NCBI GenBank assembly: GCA_949297765.1
Contig: CASFTV010000009.1
Coordinates: forward strand, 1-64,000
Length of the DNA stretch: 64,000 bases
Source: an uncultured bacterium
GTDB lineage: Bacteria > Verrucomicrobiota > Lentisphaeria > Victivallales > UBA1829
Direction: 5' to 3'
Shown: positions 20,096 to 29,065 of the stretch, in pieces
Position numbering within the stretch: position 1 is the stretch's first letter
Layout of the letters: every line of letters starts with the position of its first letter
Program-made: the position numbers and the translations under genes
The notes under the pieces: model-generated
Database searches by the model: none
The model's input: the letters and a program-made list of their open reading frames with translations, nothing else
Told to the model about the DNA's origin: nothing

Positions 20096-21006
20096 AAACG
20101 ACGGCCTTCCTCCTGCTGCTTTCCCTCCTTGCGGGATTCCCGGTTTCCGCAGTGGAAATCACCATCGTTCCCCAAGCCCCGTGGACCGGGGAGAACGGAA
20201 GCTGGTCCATACAGCTCGACGGATCCGAATCCCGGCCGATGCTTCGGATTCTCCCCGGGGAACTCCGGAAAAAGAGTTACTATAAACTTTCCTTCGATGC
20301 GGAACTCCGGAATCTTCCGCTGACGGTCTGCTGTCAGCGAAAAAGCGGGAACGGGGTATCGGCGGCACAGCATCAGAAGACTCTCCGGGAGAGTGCGGGG
20401 CAGCAGCGCTTCTCCTTCTATTTCCGGACCGGGAACGAAAAGACCGCCGTCTTTGCGCTCTATTCCAATCCGGGAGAAACGGGCCGTGCACGCATTTCCG
20501 GCATCCGTCTGGAAGAAGTCTCCGAACTCGGAAACAATCTCCTGACGGAAGGTGATTTTGAATCCGGGAATGTTCTTCTGCCCCGGCATAAAAAATTTGA
20601 GAAACAGCTTTCGATCGTCGAATCGCCGTCATTCCTGAGCGGAGAAAAAAGTCTGCTTCTGAAGAAGAAGGCGAACGATTTCGCGGCGGCAATCACCGGA
20701 GATCTTCCGGCGCTTCCGGGAAAAACCGCCGTCATCCGGTTCTGGGCGCGGTCGGAAACGGGAACCGTCCCCGGCATGCTGTATCTCGACTTTTTCCGGA
20801 ACGGACATAAAAAACACCTCTACCGCCGTTTCTTGTTCCGCGCGGAAGAGGAATGGAAAGAGTTCACCTTCTCCTGGACAATTTCCTCCGATACAACGGT
20901 TTATACCGCTCTGACCGAAGGAATGGCGCGCCTCCAGTTTCATCTGCTGAAAAGCGCGGAGGAAAACGGAGTCTATTTCGACAATCTCGAATACTTTCTG
21001 GAGTGA
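20092..21006 (+). CDS. Secreted carbohydrate-binding protein (two CBM4/9-like sandwiches)
   Basis: This 304-residue protein has a signal peptide (MKTTAFLLLLSLLAGFPVSA) and two beta-sandwich domains (about 20-145 and 150-304) but no catalytic domain. The second is clearly related to the C-terminal module of the enzyme at 12528-16022: both have GEKSLLL, an RFW-x-R stretch and an LFRA-x2-EW stretch. The start at 20092 overlaps the upstream stop and creates the signal peptide. Its last 34 bp overlap the 3' end of the convergent glycosidase gene. It probably binds the same polysaccharide as its neighbour. Confidence 0.75.
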   Translation: MKTTAFLLLLSLLAGFPVSAVEITIVPQAPWTGENGSWSIQLDGSESRPMLRILPGELRKKSYYKLSFDAELRNLPLTVCCQRKSGNGVSAAQHQKTLRESAGQQRFSFYFRTGNEKTAVFALYSNPGETGRARISGIRLEEVSELGNNLLTEGDFESGNVLLPRHKKFEKQLSIVESPSFLSGEKSLLLKKKANDFAAAITGDLPALPGKTAVIRFWARSETGTVPGMLYLDFFRNGHKKHLYRRFLFRAEEEWKEFTFSWTISSDTTVYTALTEGMARLQFHLLKSAEENGVYFDNLEYFLE

Positions 21007-24000
21007 CCGGAAGAGAGTCCGGCGTTTTCCTCCTGCCGGATCAGCTCATACGCGAGCGGAGAATCGTCGCCGGAACTGTTGTCCGCGCGGAATGAAATGA
21101 TGCCGTTGTTTTCCGTAAACGGAATCGTCCTCCGGCGTTTTCCGGAAACATCCAGGGTAAACAGAACCCCGGTTCCGGGCGCGCGGTTTTTCAAAGAGAT
21201 CTCCGCCGATCCGATTCTCAGAAGATAGGGATACGTTCCCTTTTCATAGACACGCAGACGCGTTCCGAGACGGGTACAGCGGATCTTTCCGGGTTTTACA
21301 TCGGTCAGGTGAAGGAACAGTACATGTCGGCTCTCCTCCAGCGGACGGTTGTCAAGGCTTCCGGCAAAAACCGTGGAAAACACCGTATTGTTATCCACCG
21401 ACAAAGCCTTTCCCCGGTTCTCCTTCTCCTCTTGAATCAGCGCCTCGCTCTTCGGCGTTACGACCTTGAAACGGTTTTTCCCAGGATGAAACACGATCTG
21501 CCCGGAACAGGATCTCATTTCCCCTTTTTCCGGAATCCCCGCCTTCCGGAGAAAGAGATCCGGATCCTTCTCCGCGGCGCCGGCAAGACGGGCGACTTCA
21601 TCCGCAAAGAAACCTCCGCGTCCCGGTTCGGAAACGACACGGATTCCGGTTTTGGCAAACAGTCCCAGCCGCGTGAACGCCGGCGGCGGAACGGCATTCC
21701 GGACATTTTTCCAGTTTTTGAAATCCAATGCGTAACTTCTGTCCCGGATTGTTTCCGGAACCTCCAGGGCGATCGTCTGTTTCGCCTCATCCACATCGCC
21801 GCGCAGATAGAAGAAGTTGATGATTCTGCTGGAGAGCAGCGAAACGGGATCGTTCATGGTATCGAAGACGCCCATTCCCCGCGACAGAGGCTCCTCCTCC
21901 AGAATTCCGAACGGCGCATCCGGCATTCCCCAGAAATCAAAGATCCCGTCGATTCCCTGAAACGCGGAAAGCGCCCCCATCAGGACACCGCTTTCGGAAC
22001 GCCAGGAATTCGGCGCACAGAAATGCCACTCCGTCAGCAGGAACGGTTTGCCGAGAATCCGGGACGCGACCGCATCCAGCGGAGAACGGGCGTATGCGGA
22101 GATCGCACTGATGTCCTCGAACTCCATCGGCGGTTTCCATTTCGCGCCGGGGAATTCGGGATGGTCGTGGTAGGAATGAAGATCCGTATAATCAAAATGG
22201 TTCCGGATCGGCGCAAGAATGTACTCAAATCCGGAAGAGATGTCGGAGACCGGAGCTTTGCAGTTCAGATCGTCCAGCAGAGACCGGAACTCGCGGAACA
22301 GCTCCAGATGCGTATCCGCGACATAGCGGGCCCATGTGCGGTCCGTCGGGACGCTCTCCCCGGGAAGAGCATTTTTCCGGCACCATGCGGCGAATCCCCG
22401 CCGGAAAATTCCGGACATCCGTGAATCTGCGGTTCCATACCGGAGAATTTCATGCGGTGTGAACATCTTGTCCTCGTTCACCAGCCCGACCGACAGAAGA
22501 GCCGGGTCCTCCGCAACGGTCATTCCGGTATAGGGATTGACCGTCCCGAGCAGCTGCCGGACAAACTCCTTCATCTCGCTCCGGACAGCAGGATCAAACA
22601 GAATCAGCGCCTTCTGATAAAACGCATCCCGGGAGGCGTCCGCTCCGGAAAACCCGTCCCGCCGGAGAGTAAACAGATCCAGCGTGATATAGAACCCGAG
22701 TTCCTTGTATCGCGCAAACGTCCGGAACCAGCGGTCCAGCTTCTCCTTTCGGAATTTCAGAGCGGAACCTTTTTCCACGATGTATTCGTCGAAGTGGTGG
22801 AAGCGGACCGCATTGTACCCGACGGCGCGCAGCCGCCGCGGAAGCTCATCCAGTTCGCGATCCGTCGGGAACATGGCACCCCAGTAGGCGACGTTCGTTC
22901 CGAAAAAGCGGACCCGCATCTCCGGACGGTGTTCAAAACAGAAATGTTCCCCCTTCACGATCACCCGTCCGTATTTTCCCGCCGGCGCATGTTTTTCAAA
23001 TCCGGAAAAATCCAGAGCGCTCCCGGGTTCGATCCGTTTTGAATACCGGAACGGTTTCCAGACGTTTCCCGGAACAATGTCGCAGGAGACCTCCCGGACG
23101 GGACTTGCCGAAACGGGAGCATGGAGTCCCCGGATTCCGGTAATTCCCGCCACCATCCAAAGCGTAGTTCCCTCCGTCGTGAGGAGCAGAGAGCGGATCG
23201 GCTTCGGCTGAATCGGAAAACGGCTCAGATACAGGCCGACCTTTGCGGAACGGTTCTCCGCACGCCAGACGACAACGCCGTTCTCAAGATCCTCCGGCTC
23301 CCACCAGTTGCCGGCATCGCGGCCGTCAAGGATGGAGATCTCCTGACGTGTTCCGTCCTGATAGCGGACAAGAACCGTCGCAATCGTTCTTCCCTTCTGA
23401 ACCCAGGCCGCCGCATGCAGAAAATAGAGGGTATCCGCAACCGCCCCGTTTCCCGGGATCTCCGCCGTCCGCAGCAGTCCCGGACGCGCGGAATTCCGGA
23501 AAACCAGACAGCTTTTCCCGCTGTTCTCCGCCGGATCAGGGATCTCAAACGGAATGTCTCCGAAGCGGCGGAGTCCGGGCGTCATCGGCGAAAGATCGTT
23601 CTCCGGCCCCTGATCGGTCCAGCCGCCCTTCCCGTCGTTGGCGACAGGATCCGCAAACCCCATATTTGCCGCTCCGCGCAGAGAAAACGTGACCGGAATG
23701 CAGGGAAGATACTCCACCTTCAGACAAATTTCCAGCTCCCGGACCGGGCGTTCCCCTGTCGCGCAGAGCAGACGGATATTGCTTCCATTCTTTCCATAGC
23801 GGGCGACCTGCACCGGGGTTCGGAATCCCGAAATCCTCAATGCACCGCGACGCATCGGAATGGTCAGCGCCTCCGCGGTTTCCCCTTTGCGGAGCGTGCT
23901 GAAAATCCATCGGAATCCCCCCTCCGGCTCCGGAAGAACAACGCGCTGCGTCTCTTTCGAAGACATTGCAAATTCGACACTCCGCCCTTTCATCGCGGGA

Positions 24001-24374
24001 TTCAGGTTGAGTCCCGCCCAGAATTGTTTCACCTTCTGCGGCCGGTCCGAAGAAAGCACCATTCTCCATTCGAACGCCTGCGGATGGAGTTTCCGGAAAG
24101 AGCTTTCCACCCGGAATCCGGCACCGTCCGGCAGGAGGAGCTCTCCGCGGAAACCATTCTCCGTTTCCGTCATACCGGAGTGTTTCAGGCCGTCCGCCAT
24201 GAATTCCAGGATCACGACGTCGCATTCGCTCCGGGAAAACGGAAGCAGTTTTCTGTCTGAATTTTCCGTGATCTGGATTCCCTTTCCGGGTGTCAGCAGC
24301 GCCCAGTCGGGCAGATCCGCAAATCCGGCGACCGGACCGGCGAGCAGAAACGCAATCAGAAAATACGCTTTCAT
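20973..24374 (-). CDS. Secreted GH5-like (clan GH-A) glycoside hydrolase
   Basis: This 1133-residue protein starts at 24374, where the ATG has AAGGAG eight bases upstream and opens a signal peptide (MKAYFLIAFLLAGPVAGFA). Its N-terminal 450 residues are beta-rich and include a GGWTDQGPENDL module also present in the 1785-residue enzyme. The TIM barrel begins around residue 480 (RFFGTNVAYWG, YNAVRFHHFD); E634 in LVNED is the likely acid/base and E782 in LTEWHF the likely nucleophile. A C-terminal beta-sandwich follows. It lies 29 bp downstream of a pseudopilin gene. Substrate unknown; a beta-1,4-mannan or glucan hydrolase is possible. Confidence 0.78.
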   Translation of the reverse strand: MKAYFLIAFLLAGPVAGFADLPDWALLTPGKGIQITENSDRKLLPFSRSECDVVILEFMADGLKHSGMTETENGFRGELLLPDGAGFRVESSFRKLHPQAFEWRMVLSSDRPQKVKQFWAGLNLNPAMKGRSVEFAMSSKETQRVVLPEPEGGFRWIFSTLRKGETAEALTIPMRRGALRISGFRTPVQVARYGKNGSNIRLLCATGERPVRELEICLKVEYLPCIPVTFSLRGAANMGFADPVANDGKGGWTDQGPENDLSPMTPGLRRFGDIPFEIPDPAENSGKSCLVFRNSARPGLLRTAEIPGNGAVADTLYFLHAAAWVQKGRTIATVLVRYQDGTRQEISILDGRDAGNWWEPEDLENGVVVWRAENRSAKVGLYLSRFPIQPKPIRSLLLTTEGTTLWMVAGITGIRGLHAPVSASPVREVSCDIVPGNVWKPFRYSKRIEPGSALDFSGFEKHAPAGKYGRVIVKGEHFCFEHRPEMRVRFFGTNVAYWGAMFPTDRELDELPRRLRAVGYNAVRFHHFDEYIVEKGSALKFRKEKLDRWFRTFARYKELGFYITLDLFTLRRDGFSGADASRDAFYQKALILFDPAVRSEMKEFVRQLLGTVNPYTGMTVAEDPALLSVGLVNEDKMFTPHEILRYGTADSRMSGIFRRGFAAWCRKNALPGESVPTDRTWARYVADTHLELFREFRSLLDDLNCKAPVSDISSGFEYILAPIRNHFDYTDLHSYHDHPEFPGAKWKPPMEFEDISAISAYARSPLDAVASRILGKPFLLTEWHFCAPNSWRSESGVLMGALSAFQGIDGIFDFWGMPDAPFGILEEEPLSRGMGVFDTMNDPVSLLSSRIINFFYLRGDVDEAKQTIALEVPETIRDRSYALDFKNWKNVRNAVPPPAFTRLGLFAKTGIRVVSEPGRGGFFADEVARLAGAAEKDPDLFLRKAGIPEKGEMRSCSGQIVFHPGKNRFKVVTPKSEALIQEEKENRGKALSVDNNTVFSTVFAGSLDNRPLEESRHVLFLHLTDVKPGKIRCTRLGTRLRVYEKGTYPYLLRIGSAEISLKNRAPGTGVLFTLDVSGKRRRTIPFTENNGIISFRADNSSGDDSPLAYELIRQEENAGLSSGHSRKYSRLSK

Positions 24375-24403
24375 CGGAAGATCTCCTTTTCTGAACTGAT
24401 GGA

Positions 24404-25177
24404 TCATAAGGTGGTCACTTCAACGCCTTTGGCGTCGCGCAGGATTCCGGTTCCGCGACACTCCGTTTTCAGTCTTCCGACGGAGACCGAACGTCCGCTG
24501 CCGTCCAGCATGGAGACATTCGCGGAAAGTGCGTGGCGGACCGAAACAGAAGCATCGTTGGAGCCGAAAAAGCAGACCTGCGTTCCGCGCGGAGCCTCCC
24601 GGACACTGTCCGCGAGAACGATCGTCGAACCCGCCTGGCGCGCAGGGACCCAGTCCGTCGGAGTCAGTCCAATCCGGTTGAGCTTCATTGCCCGGCTGGA
24701 ATTCCACGCGCCGCCCAGATACCGGTTCATCCCGAACATTTCCTCGGAGACGATGGAGGACCCGTTGTAGCGCTCCTGAAGCGGCGTCACGGGACAGGTG
24801 AATTTCCGGTACGGCTTTGCCGTCCAGGTCTGCTCCTCCGGAAGATGATCCACCGAAAGGAGCAGCCGCTTTCCCCAGGAGGGACCGCCGCTTTCCAGCG
24901 AATTGCCCGCCTCGTCCTTCATCGACTGAGGCGACGGAAGATAGTCGTCGAAACTGTTCGCATAGAGCGCCAGGGCGAGTCCGGACTGCTTCAGATTGTT
25001 GAGACATGAAACACTCTGCGCCTTCCGGCGTGCACTGTTCAGCGCCGGAAGCAGAAGACCGGCAAGGATGGCGATCAGAGCAATTACGATCAGAAGTTCT
25101 ATCAAGGTAAATTTCATGCGCCGTCTTTGAGAAATGGTCCCGGCATGCGGATGCCGCAGGGAAGTTCCATAGATCAT
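24404..25177 (-). CDS. Pseudopilin with H-X9-DG motif
   Basis: This 257-residue protein begins at the ATG at 25177, chosen because AAAGGA lies six bases upstream; the in-frame ATG directly before KFTLIELL is an alternative. The prepilin helix is [20 protein letters not shown], followed by [13 protein letters not shown]. The residue before the predicted cleavage site is lysine. [12 protein letters not shown] near the C-terminus is the H-X9-DG motif. It is the first gene of a two-gene unit with the GH5-like enzyme and is divergent from an AraC regulator. Confidence 0.88.
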   Translation of the reverse strand: MIYGTSLRHPHAGTISQRRRMKFTLIELLIVIALIAILAGLLLPALNSARRKAQSVSCLNNLKQSGLALALYANSFDDYLPSPQSMKDEAGNSLESGGPSWGKRLLLSVDHLPEEQTWTAKPYRKFTCPVTPLQERYNGSSIVSEEMFGMNRYLGGAWNSSRAMKLNRIGLTPTDWVPARQAGSTIVLADSVREAPRGTQVCFFGSNDASVSVRHALSANVSMLDGSGRSVSVGRLKTECRGTGILRDAKGVEVTTL

Positions 25178-25323
25178 TTTCAATCCTTTCGCTGTTTTAT
25201 TTCTCTGAAATGTCAAATCCGGAAAAATCTCTTCCCGGCGGAAAGCGGTCCGATCCCGAAAAGCGCGGATTCGAAGATTCCAAAAAAGAACCGCTCTCCG
25301 CCCTTGCTTTTCCGCCGGGATAT

Positions 25324-25352
25324 ATTATACTACATTTCAAGAGGTTTGACAA
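25324..25352 (-). promoter_or_regulatory. Promoter of the pseudopilin/GH5-like unit
   Basis: On the minus strand TTGTCA (25352-25347) and TATAAT (25329-25324) are separated by 17 bp. The -35 hexamer overlaps a plus-strand TTGACA at 25346-25351 facing the AraC gene, so the two directions may compete. Confidence 0.65.
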
Positions 25353-25365
25353 CAGGCATTTTGTC
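25348..25365. promoter_or_regulatory. Candidate operator between the AraC gene and the pseudopilin unit
   Basis: GACAA (25348-25352) and TTGTC (25361-25365) form a short inverted repeat with an 8-bp spacer that touches the -35 of the minus-strand promoter. Its position fits control by the adjacent AraC-family protein; the arms are short. Confidence 0.3.
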
Positions 25366-25406
25366 GTATTTTTTTACATTTCAATCATCAAGGGAGGATC
25401 GGGAAA

Positions 25407-26219
25407 ATGGCGGGGAAAGTGTACAAACGGCTGGAATCGGCCTCCACCTCGCTGGCGATGCCGCTGCGCATTTATTCAATCGGAGAAAAAATCCTGCGGG
25501 AAAATGAGAGAGAACGGACGGAAGATGTGAAAAACGGATTTGTGGAATTGATCTGGGGGATCTCCGGAATCGGCGAGGTCACACTTTACGGACAGACCTT
25601 TCAAATCCGGGAAAACGACGTGTTCTACTATCTTCCCGGCGAAGCCCATGTTCTGCGGGGGATCTCCTCCGAATGGAAAAGCCGCTGGCTCTGTTTCGAC
25701 GGTCCTCTGGCGGAAGCGGTCATGCTCTCCTACCGCTATCCGCGCCTGCAAAGCGCGGGATGTTTTCCGGAGGATCTGTTCCGCCGCATCGAACAGGGAA
25801 TCTGCGAAACAGAACCCGTTCAGCTCCGGACCATGGCAGGTCTTGTTCTGGAAGTTCTCGCCTGCGCCGGCGGAAATGCCGGATACGGCATCCATTCGGG
25901 AAGGATCGTGAAACGGTGCATGGAACTGGTGGAGAGCAATCTCTCCAATCCGGAACTGGATGTGCCGATGCTCAGCAATCTGATGCGGATTCACCGCTCG
26001 ACTCTGACAAAGCTCTTTTCCGCGCGGATCGGGCGGACTCCCGGACGCTATATTCTGGATCAGCGCTTCGAACTGGCAAGAACCCTTCTGCTGGGCAGCA
26101 GTCTTCCCGTCGGAGAGATTGCCGTCCGCTGCGGTTTTTCGACACCGGGATCGTTTTCCCGCTTTATCCGCCGCGGCACCGGACGTTCTCCGCAGGCATA
26201 CCGGAAGGAAAAGCAGTGA
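25407..26219 (+). CDS. AraC-family transcriptional regulator
   Basis: This 270-residue protein has a cupin-like sensor in its N-terminal half (GEVTLYGQTFQIRENDVFYY, then GEAHVL) and the double helix-turn-helix of AraC regulators at about 170-268 (IGRTPGRYILDQRFELAR, then IAVRCGFSTPGSFSRFI). It is divergent from the pseudopilin/GH5-like unit and probably activates it when a sugar binds the cupin pocket. A ribosome binding site (GGGAGGATCGGG) lies upstream of the ATG. Confidence 0.87.
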   Translation: MAGKVYKRLESASTSLAMPLRIYSIGEKILRENERERTEDVKNGFVELIWGISGIGEVTLYGQTFQIRENDVFYYLPGEAHVLRGISSEWKSRWLCFDGPLAEAVMLSYRYPRLQSAGCFPEDLFRRIEQGICETEPVQLRTMAGLVLEVLACAGGNAGYGIHSGRIVKRCMELVESNLSNPELDVPMLSNLMRIHRSTLTKLFSARIGRTPGRYILDQRFELARTLLLGSSLPVGEIAVRCGFSTPGSFSRFIRRGTGRSPQAYRKEKQ

Positions 26220-26270
26220 CGCCCCCTCCCCCTCCAGATGGGACGGGCAGAGTGGAGCAGACGCGGAAAA

Positions 26271-27113
26271 TCAGCGCGTTGTTTCAAAGATCTGGAGAAT
26301 GCGCTGTTTCGTCTGCTCCGGGGCTTCCAGCGCCAGAAGGGAACTCAGAAGGTCGATCACCAGAAACTGCGCAATGGTGGAATCCATCGCCCCCAGACGC
26401 AGACGCTGTTCATCCGCCGTCGTCTGGAGAATGCACACCGCGTTTTTCGCCAGCGGAGAATTCAGGTAGTTGGTCAGGCCGAGGATCGGCACACCGTTTT
26501 TCCGGGCGAGATGGATGCTGTCCTGAATCGACCGGGTATCTCCGCTGAAGGAGATCAGAATCAGAAGATCCTGCGGCGCAAGAGTGGCGATCAGCGACCG
26601 GACATTTTCCACATCCTCCACGAACATCGCATAATATCCGATTCTCACCAGTTTGATGCGAAGATCCCTGGCGGCCAGTCCGGAGGAACCGAATCCGCAG
26701 ACCACAATATGGCGCGCCTGACGAATCAGCCCGGCGGCCTGTTCAATGGCTTCTTCCGAAAGATTTTCCAGCGTATCATTGATTGTCCGGGTAAAGCTCT
26801 GGGAAAAATTTTTCTTCATCTGCCCGAACGTCGTTGTCGGTTCGGCGATCTGGCGGCGGAGGGTCCGTTTCGGGTCAATCAGTTCCGCCGCAATCCGGTT
26901 CTTCAGGCTGGTGAATCCGTCGTATCCGAGCTTCTGACAGAGCCGCACCACCTGAGAACTGTCACAGCGGCACATCTCGGCGAATTCGCTCACCTTGGTC
27001 TGCAGCACCTGCTCCGGAAAATGGATGATCCGCTCGGCGATCACCCGGTTGTTCCCCGTAAACTCCGAAAGACGCTGACGGATTTCCTGTAAAAATTTCG
27101 GGGTGAATTCCAT
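26271..27113 (-). CDS. RpiR-family regulator (HTH plus SIS domain)
   Basis: This 280-residue protein has an RpiR/HTH_6 domain (FAEMCRCDSSQVVRLCQKLG) in the first 80 residues and a SIS sugar-phosphate-binding domain from about 110 (HIVVCGFGSSGLAARDL, ILISFSGDTRS). RpiR proteins sense phosphosugars. The ATG at 27113, with GAGGGAAG upstream, is preferred over the upstream TTG. It is divergent from the manA-like/ROK/GH42 operon, whose products make and use sugar phosphates, and so is the likely regulator. Confidence 0.88.
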   Translation of the reverse strand: MEFTPKFLQEIRQRLSEFTGNNRVIAERIIHFPEQVLQTKVSEFAEMCRCDSSQVVRLCQKLGYDGFTSLKNRIAAELIDPKRTLRRQIAEPTTTFGQMKKNFSQSFTRTINDTLENLSEEAIEQAAGLIRQARHIVVCGFGSSGLAARDLRIKLVRIGYYAMFVEDVENVRSLIATLAPQDLLILISFSGDTRSIQDSIHLARKNGVPILGLTNYLNSPLAKNAVCILQTTADEQRLRLGAMDSTIAQFLVIDLLSSLLALEAPEQTKQRILQIFETTR

Positions 27114-27123
27114 AACTTCCCTC

Positions 27124-27175
27124 AAGATTATTGATCTTCATTATTCATAATAGCATTTTTTTTGTTTTTTGTCAA
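27124..27175 (-). promoter_or_regulatory. Promoter of the RpiR gene with a small inverted repeat
   Basis: On the minus strand a perfect TTGACA (27175-27170) and TATTAT (27152-27147) are separated by 17 bp. Downstream, AAGAT (27124-27128) and ATCTT (27134-27138) form an inverted repeat in the leader that could be an autoregulatory operator. Confidence 0.6.
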
Positions 27176-27184
27176 ATTCCCCTC

Positions 27185-27213
27185 TTGTCTTTTCATTATA
27201 ATTGTTGTATAAT
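27185..27213 (+). promoter_or_regulatory. Promoter of the manA-like/ROK/GH42 operon
   Basis: TTGTCT (27185-27190) and a consensus TATAAT (27208-27213) are separated by 17 bp. A second TATAAT lies at 27197-27202. The region is strongly AT-rich and divergent from the RpiR promoter. Confidence 0.6.
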
Positions 27214-27265
27214 ATAACAGAAAGCAATAAAATTGCAAAATTTTTAATGGAAAGGCAGATTCTGT

Positions 27266-29065
27266 ATGAGTTTCATGTTCAAGCCGTATCCGTATGTTGA
27301 TCCGCAGGCGCTCAACACGCCGCAGGTTCCGCCGAATGTGCGCAATGCGCTGGTGGCGGGCAATCGGGCCGTGGCGAGAACGCTGACAGAAGCGGCGGGA
27401 ATGCACGGCGTCCTCGCTCTGGATGGTTATGCAGGAGCATTGTTCGACGCCCTCCTGAAACGAATCGAGGAACGCATGGAGGGAAAACGCATATGCCTGC
27501 TCAATGCGGCAAAGGCCTACAAAGATTCCGCGGAACTGGAAAAAATGCTCTCCGAAACACTTCCGGAAGACCGGGAAATTGATCCGATTCTGCTGTTCGG
27601 GAAAAGCATTCACCGGGAGATCGAATCGCTGTTCGATCCGGAACGGACGGAACAGCTCCGTCAGGAGATTTCCAAGGCGAAAAAAGAGGCCGATCTCGTT
27701 GTTCTGTACGGCTGTGGAGCCGCCTGCAGAGCACTTCATCCGTCAGCCGATGCAACCGCCTTCCTTGATGTAACACCGCTTTCCGTGACCTGCCGGGTAC
27801 AGGCGGGACGGGTCCACGCGCTCGGAGATTCCGGGAAACGGCAGCTTCCGTACATCTTCCGCCGGCTTTATTACTATGATTATGAGATCATGATGCTTCA
27901 CCGGCGCGATCTTCTGGCAAGAGGAGATGCAGACTTCTACATCGACAGCAATCAGGAGGAAAATCTCAAACTGCTCCCTCTTCCGGAGTTCCGGGAACTT
28001 CTGCGTCTTCAGACGGAATATCCGTTCCGGTGCACCCCGGTCTATCTCGAAGGAGTGTGGGGCGGATTCTTCGTGAAGAATCTCCGTTCCCTTCCCGCCG
28101 ACATGCGGAACTGTGCATGGGTGTTCGACATGATCCCGAACGAGGTTTCGATCCAGATCCGGACAGGCGGACAGACACTGAATATCCCGTTCTCCACCTT
28201 TTTCAAAGCGGAAGGAGAGCGGATCATGGGCCGGGAAAGCGTCGAACGCTTCGGCACCGTTTTCCCGATCCGCTTCAACTACGACGACACATACGGCGGA
28301 ACAGGAAACATGTCCATTCAGGTTCATCCCCCGCAGGCCTACAACCGGAGCCACTTCGGAGAACCGTTCCAGCAGGACGAGAGTTATTATGTGGTCCGGA
28401 CCGCCGGTTCCAAAACCTATCTCGGCCTTCGCGACGACTGTGACACCGCGGAATTCTTCCGCTGCATCGACCGGGCGGAAAAAGAACATCTTCCTTTCGA
28501 CCACGACCGGTATGTGAACAGTTTCCCAAGCGAACAGGGGGATCAGTTCCTGATGCCGGGAGGAACCATCCATGCGTCCGGACGCAATCAGGTGGTCCTG
28601 GAGATCGGCAGCTACACGATCGGCAGCTACACGTTCAAACTGTATGATTATCTGCGCAGCGATCTGGACGGCAATCCGCGCCCGATCCACTCCATTCACG
28701 GAAAAAACGTCCTGGTGACGGATCGGCGCAGAAGCCGGATCGACGGCATCCTGCGTCCGAAACCCGTCACAATCCGCGAAGGCGATGGATGGAAAGAAGA
28801 GATCATCGGCGAGCATGATCTGATCTATTTCTCGCTGCACCGTCTCTCCTTCGAGCATGCTGTTCCGGACAACACCGCGGGAAAATTCCATGTCCTCGTA
28901 CTGGTCGAAGGCGAGGAAGTTCTGGTTTGTTCCCAGTCCGATCCGACGCGCTGCTACCATCAGAAATTCATGGATATGGTTGTAGTCCCCGCGTCGATGG
29001 GCGAATACAGAATCATCAATCTGGGAAAAACGCCATGCAGACTCACCAAAACCTTTCTGAAATAG
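27266..29065 (+). CDS. manA: Class I mannose-6-phosphate isomerase-like protein with N-terminal extension
   Basis: This 599-residue protein carries a type I phosphomannose isomerase cupin in its C-terminal half. The metal ligands of the family can be placed at Q352 and H354 (IQVHPP), E372 (DESYY) and H436 (GGTIHAS). These enzymes interconvert mannose 6-phosphate and fructose 6-phosphate. The first 220 residues resemble a nucleoside-kinase-like domain but no intact P-loop is visible, so any kinase activity is doubtful. Standard enzymes have about 320 to 400 residues; the longer form occurs in other bacteria. First gene of an operon with a ROK kinase (31-bp overlap) and a GH42 enzyme. Confidence 0.8.
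   Translation: MSFMFKPYPYVDPQALNTPQVPPNVRNALVAGNRAVARTLTEAAGMHGVLALDGYAGALFDALLKRIEERMEGKRICLLNAAKAYKDSAELEKMLSETLPEDREIDPILLFGKSIHREIESLFDPERTEQLRQEISKAKKEADLVVLYGCGAACRALHPSADATAFLDVTPLSVTCRVQAGRVHALGDSGKRQLPYIFRRLYYYDYEIMMLHRRDLLARGDADFYIDSNQEENLKLLPLPEFRELLRLQTEYPFRCTPVYLEGVWGGFFVKNLRSLPADMRNCAWVFDMIPNEVSIQIRTGGQTLNIPFSTFFKAEGERIMGRESVERFGTVFPIRFNYDDTYGGTGNMSIQVHPPQAYNRSHFGEPFQQDESYYVVRTAGSKTYLGLRDDCDTAEFFRCIDRAEKEHLPFDHDRYVNSFPSEQGDQFLMPGGTIHASGRNQVVLEIGSYTIGSYTFKLYDYLRSDLDGNPRPIHSIHGKNVLVTDRRRSRIDGILRPKPVTIREGDGWKEEIIGEHDLIYFSLHRLSFEHAVPDNTAGKFHVLVLVEGEEVLVCSQSDPTRCYHQKFMDMVVVPASMGEYRIINLGKTPCRLTKTFLK

Noticed and set aside
23020-23060. tRNA-like GGTTCGATCC string
   Set aside because: It lies within the coding sequence of the GH5-like gene and no cloverleaf can be formed around it.
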